A DNA stretch of 64,000 nt from Elmis aenea (Eukaryota > Arthropoda > Insecta > Coleoptera > Elmidae). A model generated the notes under the pieces. The model was not told the DNA's origin and ran no database searches. It saw only the letters and a list, made by a program, of their open reading frames with translations. The stretch's first letter is position 1; each line of letters begins with the position of its first letter. The stretch is taken from positions 12,776,640 to 12,840,639 of the forward strand of contig OX393581.1 of assembly GCA_947652605.1 (NCBI GenBank), given 5' to 3'. The translations under genes and the position numbers were made by a program. Shown here piece after piece: positions 1-10,834 of this stretch.

Positions 1-250
1 ATACAGCACCCACCATACTCACCTGACTTGGAAATGTGCAACTTTTGTTAATTATTTTAAAGCTTAAAGAAACTTTCTGGGTAAAAAGTCATTGTTTGAG
101 GAAGAAATTTATACTGCGGTTCACTATTATTTAGCAAATATTTCGAAACAATATTGGTAGGTAGCTTTTAAAAAGTGGAAAGAGAAACAAACACTTTGGA
201 AATATCTATTTCTTAATAAGTTTAACATAGTTTCCCTATTCATAAATAGT
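1..250 (+). pseudogene. mariner-type transposase, C-terminal remnant
   Basis: The window opens inside a broken transposase. Read on the + strand, the first bases encode HPPYSPDLE, the motif around the third catalytic Asp of mariner enzymes (PPYSPDLaPcD). After frameshifts the reading resumes with LFEEEIYTAVHYY, then SKQYW, a stop, and VAFKKWKEK, which matches the C-terminal helix of mariner transposases (the 'W+.R...C' region). The catalytic core and N-terminus lie outside the window to the left. At least two frameshifts and several stops show that it is dead. It runs in the same direction as the proposed host gene, but nothing suggests co-transcription matters. The family call rests on the SPDL motif plus the spacing to the C-terminal block; the subfamily is not resolved. 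Confidence 0.6.
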
Positions 251-259
251 GATTGGACT

Positions 260-1175
260 TGTAATAATTTTTAATTTATTTGCAGAATTTTTAAGCACAA
301 TCAAGTGCAATGATTTTGGTTTAAAAATGTGCATGAATATTAGATTAAAACCAAACACAATATTTTCCTTCGTATCTAAACACGATTGTAAACGGTGAGC
401 GCAAACCCGCCAGCGTTCAACAAGTTTTATAAAACAAACATGATGTAATTTTGCATATCACCACTAAAGCTATTGTATGATGTGAACTTGGGTACTGTTT
501 TCAAGAATATTTCATAAGCTTTGAGTGAGATCCATCTCCGCTACATCAACGACATATGACGGATGATGTACCTACTTATCAAAAACGAATAAGTTAGTAA
601 ATTGGAATTAACTTTTTAATAACATTACAACAATAAATATTTTTAACGACACCCAATATTTAACATATAAGATTTTTATTATTAAACAACTTTTAGCGCT
701 ATATTAATTTGCGCTGCTATCAAATTAGCCATTCATCATTTCAACGTTTTTTTTTTCTTAATCATGTAATTATGCGCCAGTGACCGTGAAAAATCGCATG
801 TCATATTTTATTACAATGTACAACAACATGCAAGTTACCGTTCTACTCCTACAATTTAATAATTAACCTATAAAATTCTTTTACATGCCAAGGCAATGAA
901 ACAAAATGCGTTTATTTAAACGTCTGTTATTAAAAAACAACTAAGCTGCGTTTTTAATTTTCCCTGCTCAGCAGTTCTAAATTGTTTACAATTTTATTTA
1001 TATTAAAGCATGATTTTTTAAAAATTTTAAGAGTATACTTAGCAGGAACACTTTCAAAATCCTGGTAAAAATAGCAGATTTAAATGTTTTATGTAGTGGC
1101 TTGTTATTAATGGATATTTTTACAAATAAAGGGTTTTTCAAAAGGGGCTTTAGAATTTTGAATGCCGATAACTAC
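260..1175. other. A+T-rich unique sequence
   Basis: No coding frame, terminal repeat or RNA gene is visible. Some runs of T and short A/T palindromes only. Confidence 0.5.
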
Positions 1176-1180
1176 AGATT

Positions 1181-1452
1181 GGCAATTCACCGACTAGTTC
1201 ACCAAATATCAATTTTCTAGTCTAGTATGTCATAGAGAGCAGAATTATCATGTCTTTCACCCCTAATTATCTTTTAAAAACAGATTAGTAATAATATGTT
1301 AATAATAGTTTTTCGAAAAACAGGTCACCAATTTGTTGTTTTGCACAAATATATTCTACGTTGTTTCATCATGTCAGAAAGTAGAATTGCGTATGCGGTG
1401 AATTGATAGTCGGTGAACTGCAGTCGGTGAATTGATTTTCGGTGAATCTTCC
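1181..1452. repeat. inverted/tandem GGTGAATTGA repeats
   Basis: The left end has CAATTCACCGACTAGTTCACC. The right end has three spaced copies of TCGGTGAA(TTGA/CTGC), the reverse complement of the left. Together they look like a small MITE-like element of ~270 bp with repeated termini. No clear target duplication could be assigned. Confidence 0.4.
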
Positions 1453-2260
1453 GGATACCAAAATTATGATATTGGTATCGATTTATTTATTTTTAGGCCA
1501 TATAGGTGTTTTAAATTGTCTGCCCATTTTTTTATTCGGTTTAGTTTTTTTTTTACTGTTACTTAACAGGATAAGATTGTCGGCATACATGCGTTCATTT
1601 ATTTAAATTAATTTTCTGTAACCTATGTTCCCTTTGTTGTATTGGTTATGTTTTTTGCTATGTCATCCATTATTATTATATAAAGAATTGGGTTCAGAAT
1701 GGCATAGAAATCAAAATTATAATCGTTTGTAACACCCCTTGCCTAAGACCTTGCTTCGCCTTTGTGCAGATTTTTTTTGTTCTCTTAATTGAGATACAAA
1801 GTTGAGAATTTGTATACATTAAAGGCTGTCTGTTATCCTCGCGATGCTTACAAAGAAAGTGCTTTTACAGTTTTTATTGCATTCTCGTTCCATACAATTT
1901 GCGCGAGCTATAGTTGCCGCGTACTTATCGCCCGTTGAAATGATGTACTCGGGGGCTGACAGCAAGATATAAGAATACATCAAATTGCCAAGGGTATTTC
2001 AGCTGTCTTTTAGCAAAACTTTGTAACTGTAAGTGCATAAATGTAACTTAATGTAACGTTATTGTTGATACAACTATTTGAGTTGTGCAACTCAGTTCGA
2101 GTAATTTGATTTCGCTTGTTTGATTAGTGTAACTGACGTTAATTCTATTGACTTAAAATACGTCAAAATTAAGCTTCGGCATTTCAATTATAGCAGCACT
2201 TGCTAATAGATATATGTCTTGATGTTCATTCACTAATTATGTTTTCTCCAAAGATTTCTG
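1453..2260. other. unassigned sequence
   Basis: A slightly GC-richer patch sits around 1835-1990, with no open frame or repeat that I can recognise. Nothing else stands out. Confidence 0.4.
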
Positions 2261-2261
2261 C

Positions 2262-2290
2262 CAGTGGCGTAGCTATATCTTGGGATATAG
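2262..2290 (+). mobile_element. solo hAT-type end (CAGTGGCGTAGC)
   Basis: CAGTGGCGTAGC is the same terminal sequence as the complete hAT MITEs at 15,526 and 52,516. No partner end is visible nearby, so this is a truncated copy. Confidence 0.5.
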
Positions 2291-2513
2291 GTATGTTAGG
2301 GCATTTTCTGAAAGCTGTGTAGTCAAGGGACATCTATCGATTGCGATCCAACCATACACATTGTGTATACAATAGTAATATTATTAAAACATAAAGAAAT
2401 TGTTATTTATTATACGTATTATAAGTATGCTTTCGCAAATTTTTGCATAAATCGAAGGTTTGGGACTTAAATAAAAAGTTTTAAGCAAAAATGTCTTTTT
2501 AAGTGTCCCTTTA

Positions 2514-2700
2514 TATACAGGATGTCCCAGTTATTGTAAATAGCATTGGGATCTCGTAAACGGTCAGAGATAAATAGTTGGTCAAATGGGTCAAAATGAT
2601 CTATTGTTTAAGAGCAACTGTTCTATGAGAAAAACTCTTCAAAAATATTAACAGTTTTTGCTCTTATGATAAAAAATTATATATTATATTTCTAATGGAC
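2514..2700 (+). mobile_element. TACAGGGTG-family element, left-end fragment
   Basis: It starts TATACAGGATGTCCCAG, followed ~35 bp in by the shared box GGGATCTCGTAAACGG and then the same GGTCAAATG...TTTAAGAGCAACT stretch found at 49.7 kb and 59.7 kb. It therefore belongs to the same family as those complete foldback copies. Its own right end is missing. A separate AATCACCCTATA at ~2,711-2,722 could be the right end of a related element. Confidence 0.6.
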
Positions 2701-2739
2701 AGTTCCAATTAATCACCCTATATAATAAAGTCCAAACGT

Positions 2740-3465
2740 TGGAATTTCAACCTTGCTGGACAACTCTATTTTATTTTCATAAGCTGTCAGTTTGTTTTCA
2801 GTGTACTTACATAAATTATCATCTGTGTAAACTAGGACATCAGTTAAGTTTCTGCATGATAGTTTTGTTAGATGTCCCATTCTCCTATATTGCTAGATTC
2901 GATTTTTACTATTTGCTTTTCTCAGCATATGCAACAAACTTTGTCACTGGAATAGTTTCAGAACACGTATCAGATCGGTCGTATTTGCTGCAAAAATAAT
3001 AGAATTTTAAAGCTCAAGGAGATGCCACGCGCCTTAAAGTTGAACATTAGTTAAACGCAGCCTTGGCTTGAATATTCGATCGAAATGCTTATCTGAAATA
3101 AAGTGTGCAACTTTAGGAAGCCTGTAATTGCTTTCGAGTAGCTTCTATGGTGCATTTGTTTTATGCGAAAAGTTGCGCGGAAGTTGAATGAACACATCGA
3201 ACGTTACGGAAATAGAGATGTTGACAGAACCGAATGTACTCGAGACTTCAAGAATCAAAAACCTTGTTACATTAGTAAATTTGTTGTTGTATGTTGATGA
3301 GTTGTGAAATCAAAACTTTGGGGCAATTTTCTTGTGCCAATTTGGTTACCCCAATTTTGGTTTTATTCATCTTCAAAAATTGCCTTTCTGGTTTATATTT
3401 TAAGGGGGTTACCATCTGCCGAATCCTAAATTCCAATTTTTCTCATCTATTAAGACATTTGTTTC
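2740..3465. other. unassigned sequence
   Basis: The 86-codon open frame at 2,739-2,999 has no recognisable domain and an A/T-driven composition (Phe, Tyr, Leu rich), so I do not call it a gene. Nothing else is identifiable. Confidence 0.4.
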
Positions 3466-3469
3466 TGTA

Positions 3470-3700
3470 GTTTATTACTATTTTTATCCCGTTTATACAT
3501 CTTGTTTTCGATCTTTTCCTCTTTACTCTTCCAGATGGGATCTATGTCTATATTTAGTCTAGAATTCTAGTGTAGGCATTCTGTTTAGATGACCATACCA
3601 AACCAATTGTTGTTCTTCAATTAAATAAGTCAGGCTCTCCTCTGCGCTTACCCTTTCCCGTACATACTCGTTTTTTGTTTTATCCATTATCGTTAATGGA
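3470..3700 (-). pseudogene. LINE ORF2 C-terminal tail remnant
   Basis: On the minus strand the frame reads MDKTKNEYVRERVSAEE, then EEQQLVWYGHLNRMP, and after a frameshift PSGRVKRKRSKTRCINGIK. This is the hallmark C-terminus of one group of insect LINE polyproteins (xxLrWyGHvxRMp...sGrrkrGRPrtRW..), downstream of the reverse transcriptase. Similar tails occur at 15.95-16.34 kb and 62.25-62.47 kb, also on the minus strand. No RT domain is present here, so it is a short 5'-truncated or eroded copy. The clade is not settled (RTE-like or R1-like). Confidence 0.6.
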
Positions 3701-4235
3701 CAAGACCTTTGTCAACAGTTTATTTCAATTAATCTTGTTTTTTGTCCTAAACAATTTCTTCATTCGTTGTTACATCTATCAGTTCTTCTTGCAATTTTGG
3801 AGATTCTTCTGTGTTTGTACTTAAAAAAAGATTCAGAACCCTATCGGGTATGTTCATTTTTAAAATATCCTCAAACCGTTAATTGAAGTTAGAATGGAGC
3901 GCATCCAAGTGCTGACAATAGAGAAGTCAGTCTTCATCATATTTTTCTGCTGTTGATAAATTTGGAAACTGGTTGAATTCCCCTCGTCCTAAATTTTGTT
4001 TGTACAGAAGAAGATTTGCTCAGCGACAATGTCCGACACGCTCGCCTACCTTTATTTACTTCTTAAGACCTGTCGGCGGACTTGACCGCCCGCCGATCGG
4101 TTATAACTTGCATTTTGTGTTTACCTAGAAAAAGATGGTACACTATGTTACAGAACAGGTGAAACAGGTACGAATAGTTTTTGCAAATTTTCTTATATTG
4201 TCTTCTTTCTTTAGGCTTTCACCACCCCCTAATTT
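3701..4235. other. unassigned sequence with a GC-richer patch
   Basis: Positions ~4,020-4,110 are clearly richer in G+C (CCGACACGCTCGCC, GGCGGACTTGACCGCCCGCC) than the flanks. No tRNA fold, open frame or repeat partner was found in the window. Confidence 0.35.
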
Positions 4236-4239
4236 CTAT

Positions 4240-5260
4240 TAAATGCCCCCCATATCGTCGCCTTAGAGTTGTTTTGTTCCATACGCCATTTAGTTAGTTT
4301 TGAGTAAATCGACTTTAAAGTTTCTGTTTTTATTACTCTGTTATTAAAAATATTTATGCGTTTAATTTTTCTGAAAGAACTTGAAAGTAATACAGTATCT
4401 AATTAATGAATAATTCAAAATTATTAAATTTTAATAAAATTTTGAGTTACTGCCAATTTGAAAATGTACCTATATGGAACAATCTCCTAAGCTGCTTAGC
4501 ACATTTTTGTAGAAGTTTGTTCCATGTACATGGTATTTTTATAGTTTTTAAATAAAAAGTTTATTTTATTTAAATAAAATAATTTAAATAAGTATAACCA
4601 AATTGTTAGGAAGAATTTTACGAAAATTTGGCTTTGATTTGTTTTTACGAAATGTCAAATTATGTAAAATACAATTCTAAAATATATTTTATTTAAACTG
4701 TAAAATAAACATTTTAACAATCTCGTTACAAAATGCCGTAAAACAATTGTATAAAAACAAGTAAATTAATTTGCTTATGTATTATGTAAACCGAACACAA
4801 TTATTTAAAAAAAATTAAACTTTAACATAAACATTTTAACATTCTTGCAACAAAATGACGTAAGAAACTGAAATATTATTCTAAACAAGTAAATTATTTT
4901 GGTTAAGTATTATGTAAACTGAACACAATTATTTAAACAAAAATAAAATTTTAACATAAACATTTTAAGATTCTCGTAACAAAATGGCGTAAAACAATAA
5001 TTCAAAAACTAAAATATTATTCTAAACAAGTCAATTAATTTGGTTATGTATTAATATGTAAATCAAACACAATTATTAAAAAAAAAAACTTTAACATAAA
5101 CACTTTTTGTAACAAAATGTCGTAAGACAATAATATAAAAACTGAAATGTTTTTCTAAACAAGTAAATTAATTTGGTTTTGCAACAAATTTTATGAATTT
5201 AAATTAATAGCAGAACTACTTCAAAATTTTATTATAAAAGTCTTTGTCGACATCAGGCAT
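4240..5260. repeat. dispersed repeat with expanded tandem array
   Basis: The left part (CATATCGTCGCC, TTGTTTTGTTCCATA, TTTCTGTTTTTATTACTCT) reappears at 8,120-8,660, so this is a dispersed element of unknown class. Its right part holds a tandem array. No terminal repeats or coding capacity are seen. Confidence 0.55.
4703..5190. repeat. tandem array, ~4 units of 122-140 bp
   Basis: The motif ATAAACATTTTAA recurs at 4,705, 4,827 and 4,956, and as ATAAACACTTTT at 5,096 (steps of 122, 129 and 140 bp). Each unit continues with CGTTACAAAATGNCGTAA, TAAACAAGTAAATTAATTTGG and GTAAACCGAACACAATT. The second copy of the host repeat near 8.6 kb has only one unit, so the array grew locally. Confidence 0.75.
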
Positions 5261-5669
5261 ATATTTTAACATGGACAATATATCTTTTTTTTTTTTCGTT
5301 CGTTAGAGTAAATTTATGGCCGCAATTCATTATTTTCGGTAATTTTACAGGTTTTGGCTTTTTTCTAAACTCTCTAAACAAATTTATTTGAACAAATTCT
5401 TCATCAAATGTTTTTCTATATTTCACAAAGTAGTTATCTTTAGAATAGATTATTTGTTTAATTCGCGTAAACGGTATTTTATTAAAAGAAAGAGATAAAA
5501 AGACCCTTTATTGTACATTGCATGTGCAGTGATCTTTCGGTAGCGTATACGACAAATGGGAACTTAATTATGCTTTTCCTGTAATCTCTATAAATTAGGC
5601 TTGTACATAGTTTTAAGTATTCATTTTTCTAATTCATTCTAATTCAATCCATCAGAGTCATTCTGATTT

Positions 5670-6020
5670 GAAACAAAGGTAACACTCATAACTTTGTCAA
5701 TACCGAACGAATTTATATTTTAGATAATGTTGAAGGATATAAAACATTTTCTTCAACATATTCTTGATATTAATAAGTCAATATGCCCCAAAATGGCGTA
5801 TGGCACAAAATAACTCTCAGGAGACGATATCATAACACAAGAATTGAGGTAATTTTTCGGATATGGAACAAATAAACGTAAAACGTGTAATGAATGGATA
5901 TGGAACAAATAAACCCGCAATTTATCTTTAGATTTTTGGATATGGAACAAAGTTAACACTGAGAACTTTGTCAATACTGAACGATTTTAAATTTTAGTTA
6001 TGCTTAAGGATATGGAAAAT
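5670..6020. repeat. diverged direct repeat, ~275 bp apart
   Basis: A ~70-bp block (GGTAACACTCATAACTTTGTC through TTGAAGGATAT) at 5,672-5,740 recurs, diverged, at 5,948-6,015. Between them GGATATGGAACAAA occurs three times. It looks like decayed tandem sequence and contains no gene. Confidence 0.5.
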
Positions 6021-6239
6021 TGGGTATTGTAAGTCTATGATGTATAAAATGACAAGGCGCACATTGTTTTTATAAACAGAACTCTTATGTATTGCGTCAG
6101 ATGAGACATAAATTAGATAAATTGGTGCAAATTTATAAAGGATTTTATATTTAAAATAATCTTGAAAACGATTCACGGTTTAAAGTTTGTAAAAGCAATT
6201 ATTTTTCTATGCAACTCTACTACAATATTTCATTTCCCA

Positions 6240-6615
6240 AATAATCTCAACAGAGCTTCGTTTTCTCCATTAGAGCTAATGTTCGTGAGACGTTCCATGA
6301 AAGGTAATGGACGGACGCGTAGTCTTGTCAAATAATCTGGCAATTTTCCTGTCGCAGATGTATTAATACGGAACAAAGCTCAGCGATCCTTCCTGCGTTA
6401 TCCTCTGGACACTTAAAAAACCCCGTCGAGTGGATACAATTCGGACGTCCGTCCGTCTGAACAAGTTGGTAGTGTCGTCGCTGTTTCACGTGTCATTTTA
6501 CGGGACATTTATTTCTACAAGATTACGGAGCCTGCTCGACTATCCCCCGCTTTTAAACCACTGCTGTCCCTTGCGATTCGTAGTGCGCGACTTGAGCGAA
6601 ATAAAAGGAAAACAG
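6240..6615. other. GC-richer unique patch
   Basis: About 370 bp are visibly richer in G+C and CpG than the surroundings (GGACGGACGCG, CGGACGTCCGTCCGTC, GTGTCGTCGC, CGACTATCCCCCGC). A 63-codon frame runs through it on + (6,430-6,621) and another on -, neither with a recognisable domain. It has no repeat partner in the window. It could be an enhancer, a non-coding exon or a promoter, or an old exon of a retrogene; I cannot decide. Confidence 0.3.
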
Positions 6616-6809
6616 TTTTAGTTTATATAAATTTCGTTTTTTACAAGATTTGCTTGAAAAAAATATATTTTTGGGATCTTCTTCGCAGATTATTAAGTGT
6701 CTAATGTTAAGCAACTCAGTACGGAAACTTTTACAAATTAACATTTACAATTCGGAAATCATTACAGTTATGTATGGGGTGGACTAGATTTGAATGTTAT
6801 ACAAGTTAT

Positions 6810-7921
6810 CTAGGTTACCGTAATAGCTAGCGAAAATCTGATATCTGTCCCTTGGGCTATTTTTTGAGAAAAGAACGCCTGCGTAATCAATTTTTTTTAT
6901 ATCGCTTTCCATTTTGGCACCACAGGCAAAAAAAGCAATTTCATCTATTTCGAAAATTACTATAACTTCTTTATTTATTAAAATAGAACTAAATGTAAAG
7001 GTTTTTTTATACAGATTTGTATGCTTAATTTAAAACAAAACTATTTTTTTAGCGACCTTGATTTTCGAGATATGCAGTAAACTTTATTTTTTTTAAAAAT
7101 AGAAACCCTAGTTGGCCATGACTTTATATGAAAGAGCATATTTTTAGTTTTTTTAAACATATAGTTTTATATATTTGTTGCAAAAAATTAACGATATATG
7201 GCTAATTTTGTAAAAATTATGTCATTAAAGTTTGCCATGATTTCGTAAACAAGTGATGTTTGCAATTAATAAACAATTAAACGTCGTTTCCAAGTAAATT
7301 TTTAAAGTTTTTAGCAAAAACTGGGTATTCTTTTGTAATTTATAACTCTTTTAGTGGTTTTGTAAACATGGTTAAATTTAAACGCTTCAAAAAGTTTCAT
7401 TTATATTAGAAGTTAACATTGTAAGTGAAAACAACGTAGAGGCTGCTGCAGAATTTGCTTGGAAGTAAAGTTTAGTTGTTTATTAATTGCAAACATCACT
7501 TGTTTATGAAGTCATAGCAAACTTTGATAACACAATTTTTACCAATCGTTACCAAATTAGCCATATCTCGGTTATTTTTTGTTATAAATATATAAAACTA
7601 TATATTTTAAAAAAGCTTAAAAATTGTTCTTTTATATAAAGTCATAGCTAACTAGGGTTTCTATTTAAAAAAAATAAAAGTTTACTTTATATCTCGAAAG
7701 TCAAGGATGCCCATCATTTTTAAATTAAGCAATAAAATCATTTAGTTCCATTTTAATAAATAAAGAAGTTATAGTAAATTTTCGAAAACGGTGAAATTTC
7801 ATTTTTCGGCTGTAGTGCCAAAATGCAAAGCGACATAAAAAATCTGATTAAAGAGGCGTTCTTTTCTTTAATAAATAGCCCAAGAGACCGATATCAGATT
7901 TTCACCAACCGTAACCCTGTA
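6810..7921. mobile_element. 1.1-kb near-perfect foldback element
   Basis: The two halves are long inverted repeats meeting near 7,365. The left end reads TAGGTTACCGTAA...GAAAATCTGATATCTGTC and the right end reads GATATCAGATTTTCACC...GTAACCCTGTA. Arms are ~550 bp with scattered mismatches. There is no coding capacity. The right end fits the CAGGGT-type termini seen elsewhere in the window. Confidence 0.75.
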
Positions 7922-8119
7922 AAATAATCGAATTGGGTTTACCCTGTACAATGCAAAGAAAGGAAGAATATATAGAAAGTCAAATAAATAAAATATCTTA
8001 AGTGAACAATTTTAGAAGTTCTGTTATTTGAGATCAGAACAAACCAACCATGGTTTAATAATGACTACTTGGCAGTGTTGTTATAAAGTCTCGGTTTTTA
8101 ATTTGTTTTCCTGAATGTC

Positions 8120-8660
8120 CCGGTACACATATCGTCGCCCTAAAATTGTTTTGTTCCATATCAGGAGTAGATCGTTTTGACTTCAAAGTTTCTGTTTTTA
8201 TTACTCTATTAAGAAGAATTATTTATGCGTTTTATTTTTTGAACGAGCTTTAAGTTAATACATTACTTAGTATTATATTAATGAAATTTTGAGTTATTAG
8301 ATTATTACTTATTACCAATTTTTAAAATGAACGTGGAACAACCTACTAAGATGCTTATTACTTTTTTTATGAGTTTGTTCTATCTGTATGGTATTTTTTA
8401 TAGTGCTTTGTTAAAAATTTAAGTTGATATAGATTACAATAATTTTAATAAGAATAACCAAATTGCGAAAATGAAATTTTGTATTTGATTTATTTTACAG
8501 TTACAAACCATTTTTTTTAAATAAAAACTTTTAGATAAACATTTTACCTTTCCTTTAATAAACTGTAAAAAGTTGCGTAAAAGGTAAAATAATATTGTAA
8601 ACAAATAAATTATTATGCGAGCATGTATTACTTAAACTGACAAGAAGTAAAAATAAAACT
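8120..8660. repeat. second copy of the 4.2-kb dispersed repeat
   Basis: It shares CATATCGTCGCCCTA, TTGTTTTGTTCCATAT, TTTCTGTTTTTATTACTCTAT and one AGATAAACATTTTA unit with 4,240-5,260, but lacks the tandem expansion. No ends or gene are definable. Confidence 0.55.
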
Positions 8661-8949
8661 TTTTTAGTATTGTATTATAAAAATCAAAATTAACAAAAAC
8701 TCATACAATTTTATAACAATGTAGCTTTAGATCCTAATTTTGACGTTTTAGATGTACTAAGGTGACTAAAACCCAATAACATTTATCAAAAAAACCACCT
8801 CAAGGTTTATAAATGATTTCCCTGTACGAATCTTAAATTACTTAGAGCTCACAAAATATATTCCAGAAAGAAAATTACAAGCCATTTTGTATTGTCTGAA
8901 CTTTATAGTATTTAAATTTTGTGTTTGTTGTATTTTGTATATTTTTATT

Positions 8950-9020
8950 GAGTTTTTTTCTTTTATTTTCAGGTAAGAATGAATTCATCTTCTATGCAAC
9001 CAACCATGTACTTGTAAGTG
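8950..9020 (+). promoter_or_regulatory. candidate recursive splice site (ratchet point 1)
   Basis: A pyrimidine tract (GTTTTTTTCTTTTATTTTCAG) ends in AG at 8,971-8,972. It is directly followed by the donor-like GTAAGA at 8,973, so the acceptor and a new donor share one junction. A second strong donor, GTAAGTG, begins at 9,014 and delimits a 41-nt cryptic exon (8,973-9,013). Known recursive splice sites in long fly introns have exactly this layout. The alternative is a real tiny exon carrying ATG at 8,980; it would end in phase 2. Confidence 0.5.
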
Positions 9021-10687
9021 TTTTCTATTTTTTATAAACTAATAACTGTGTATACGTGTAAAATAAGCTAGCAATTTTTCCTTAACACAAATTTTACAGT
9101 ATGGTAATACCTAGCAACCAGTTTTGTTTAATAAATAGTTTAGTAGTTAAAAACATTTAAACATTTAAACATTTTATGTCAAAAAAGATTGGTATATTAT
9201 TATACAAATATTTTTTGACCTTCATGAGCTGTTTTGTATAGTATTCTATCTTTCAAACTTTAACGTTAAGTGTAATTTTATTCCTAACGAACATGGTTTA
9301 GGTCTTTAGCTAACAAATTACTTTAATTTTAAAATGTTAAGGTGAAGAAAACAACGTTAATAAATAATTTTTAACACAGTTTATTCAGTTATAAAAACAT
9401 AAATGTACGCTAAAGTTGTCACTTAAATTAGTTAATATTTTTCACATTCGTTTCGTTTGAAACTCGATAGGTGTGATGAAGCTTATAACTAACTATCTTT
9501 TTGCTTCATTTTTTAAGTTTATTAAGTGGCTATTCTGGATCTAAGTTGTTATCTCGTCCTAGTTACGCCTCTGACACCCGACAGTCGTTCCGAATATTAA
9601 TACAAGCTATATAAATCTCTTACATTTTAATTTAGACGATTCTCAGTCACGATAAATGGCACTTGCAGCGTGCAAAGAATTTGTCAAAAGTTTATTATAC
9701 CACATTTTATTTTACCACCTCGCCAACTCGGTACATTAGCATTCATGGGGCGAGGAGATATTTTCCGAAAAAGTGCAACGCTTTCATTCGGAGATTTGAA
9801 TTCCGAGGGGAGGTTAAAGAGCATTTTTGCGCAATCAGTAGGGAGATAAAATTATTTTTTAGGTTATATAGCAAGGTGGTAATGGTGGAAAGAAGTTTGG
9901 ATGTCGTTTTAAATCCTTAAGGACAGGGTATTATTCGTTTTTATCTGGAATACTTTAGAAATACCGTCAGCACAATTGTATACGTTTTAGGTAGCCAGTT
10001 TCTTGTTGTCAAGTTGTTGTGATTTACAAAGATATAAAAAAATTATGATAAGTCATTAAATTTATTTAAAAAAACATTTTTTTGCCAGAATATTAAACTA
10101 AATTTTGCATTTATTTGTTATAAAATTTGTCTTACTTAATTTCCAGGTGAAAGTTATTTTAACTTATGATTTGTAAATAACACCTTTATATATTTCTGCA
10201 CATTTGAATTATTTGTGAAATTTTTTAACACAATATTTATTGTGAAAATGACGCCATAATGCTGAAAAGTAAAAAAACATGCTGTTTTTTTTTTTTTGTT
10301 TTAACCACAAAATATTATAATGTACCTATCCCATATGGACAGGCAGTCACTTCTATGAAGAAATTGATATATTGACATATAGCAGGTTGCTTATTGGCGA
10401 GCTCCTTTAAGTTACTTAACTGTTGGTTAATGATTAGCAACTGGGGTTTTATTTGAAAATGCTGGCTTCAGAATAAAATTGGTTCATTTCAATAAGTTAA
10501 TTTCTCCAAAAGTAAAAATTTGCGCATTAAATTTAAGATTATTGCTCTGCTAAAGTATAGACATTGGGATTTTTTTTAAATACAATCTTTAATTTTTATT
10601 TCTGATTGGCGTTGTTATTATCCGAAAGCAAATTTGAATTTAAATTGAAGCAAGTGATTTGCATAGGTACATAAAAAGAAATAATAT
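9021..10687. other. unassigned sequence
   Basis: A solo hAT-type right end (AGTTACGCCTCTG) sits at 9,561-9,573. The 85-codon frame at 9,663-9,920 has no recognisable domain. An acceptor-like TTAATTTCCAG followed by GTGAAAG lies at 10,146, but it is much weaker than the site at 8,973. Otherwise plain A+T-rich DNA. Confidence 0.4.
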
Positions 10688-10834
10688 ATGTTTAGGTACC
10701 CCAAATCAAATCTGTTTCTATACTTTTCACAAAGCTTTTCAAATATTCTGCATAAATAGTTTAATTTAACATTTTTATGTAAAAATTATGTTGCATATAT
10801 ATGTAACGCTTTGTAGAATGTCTTTATTAATTTA

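Noticed and set aside
20..45. Minus-strand donor CAG|GTGAGT near the window start
   Set aside because: The bases are the HPPYSPDL codons of a mariner remnant on the + strand.
4020..4115. SINE or tRNA-derived head in a GC-rich patch
   Set aside because: No A/B box pair, no poly(A) or tandem tail.
8980..9013. ATG-containing mini-exon as an annotated coding exon
   Set aside because: Only 35 coding bases and no recognisable protein start. The zero-length junction fits a recursive splice site at least as well. Kept as an alternative reading, not a CDS.
9663..9920. 85-codon frame as a gene
   Set aside because: No domain, no repeats and no splice context. Composition is consistent with chance.
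10130..10160. Third ratchet-like site (TTAATTTCCAG|GTGAAAG)
   Set aside because: The pyrimidine tract is interrupted and GTGAAA is a weak donor. No strong downstream donor at ~40 nt was seen.
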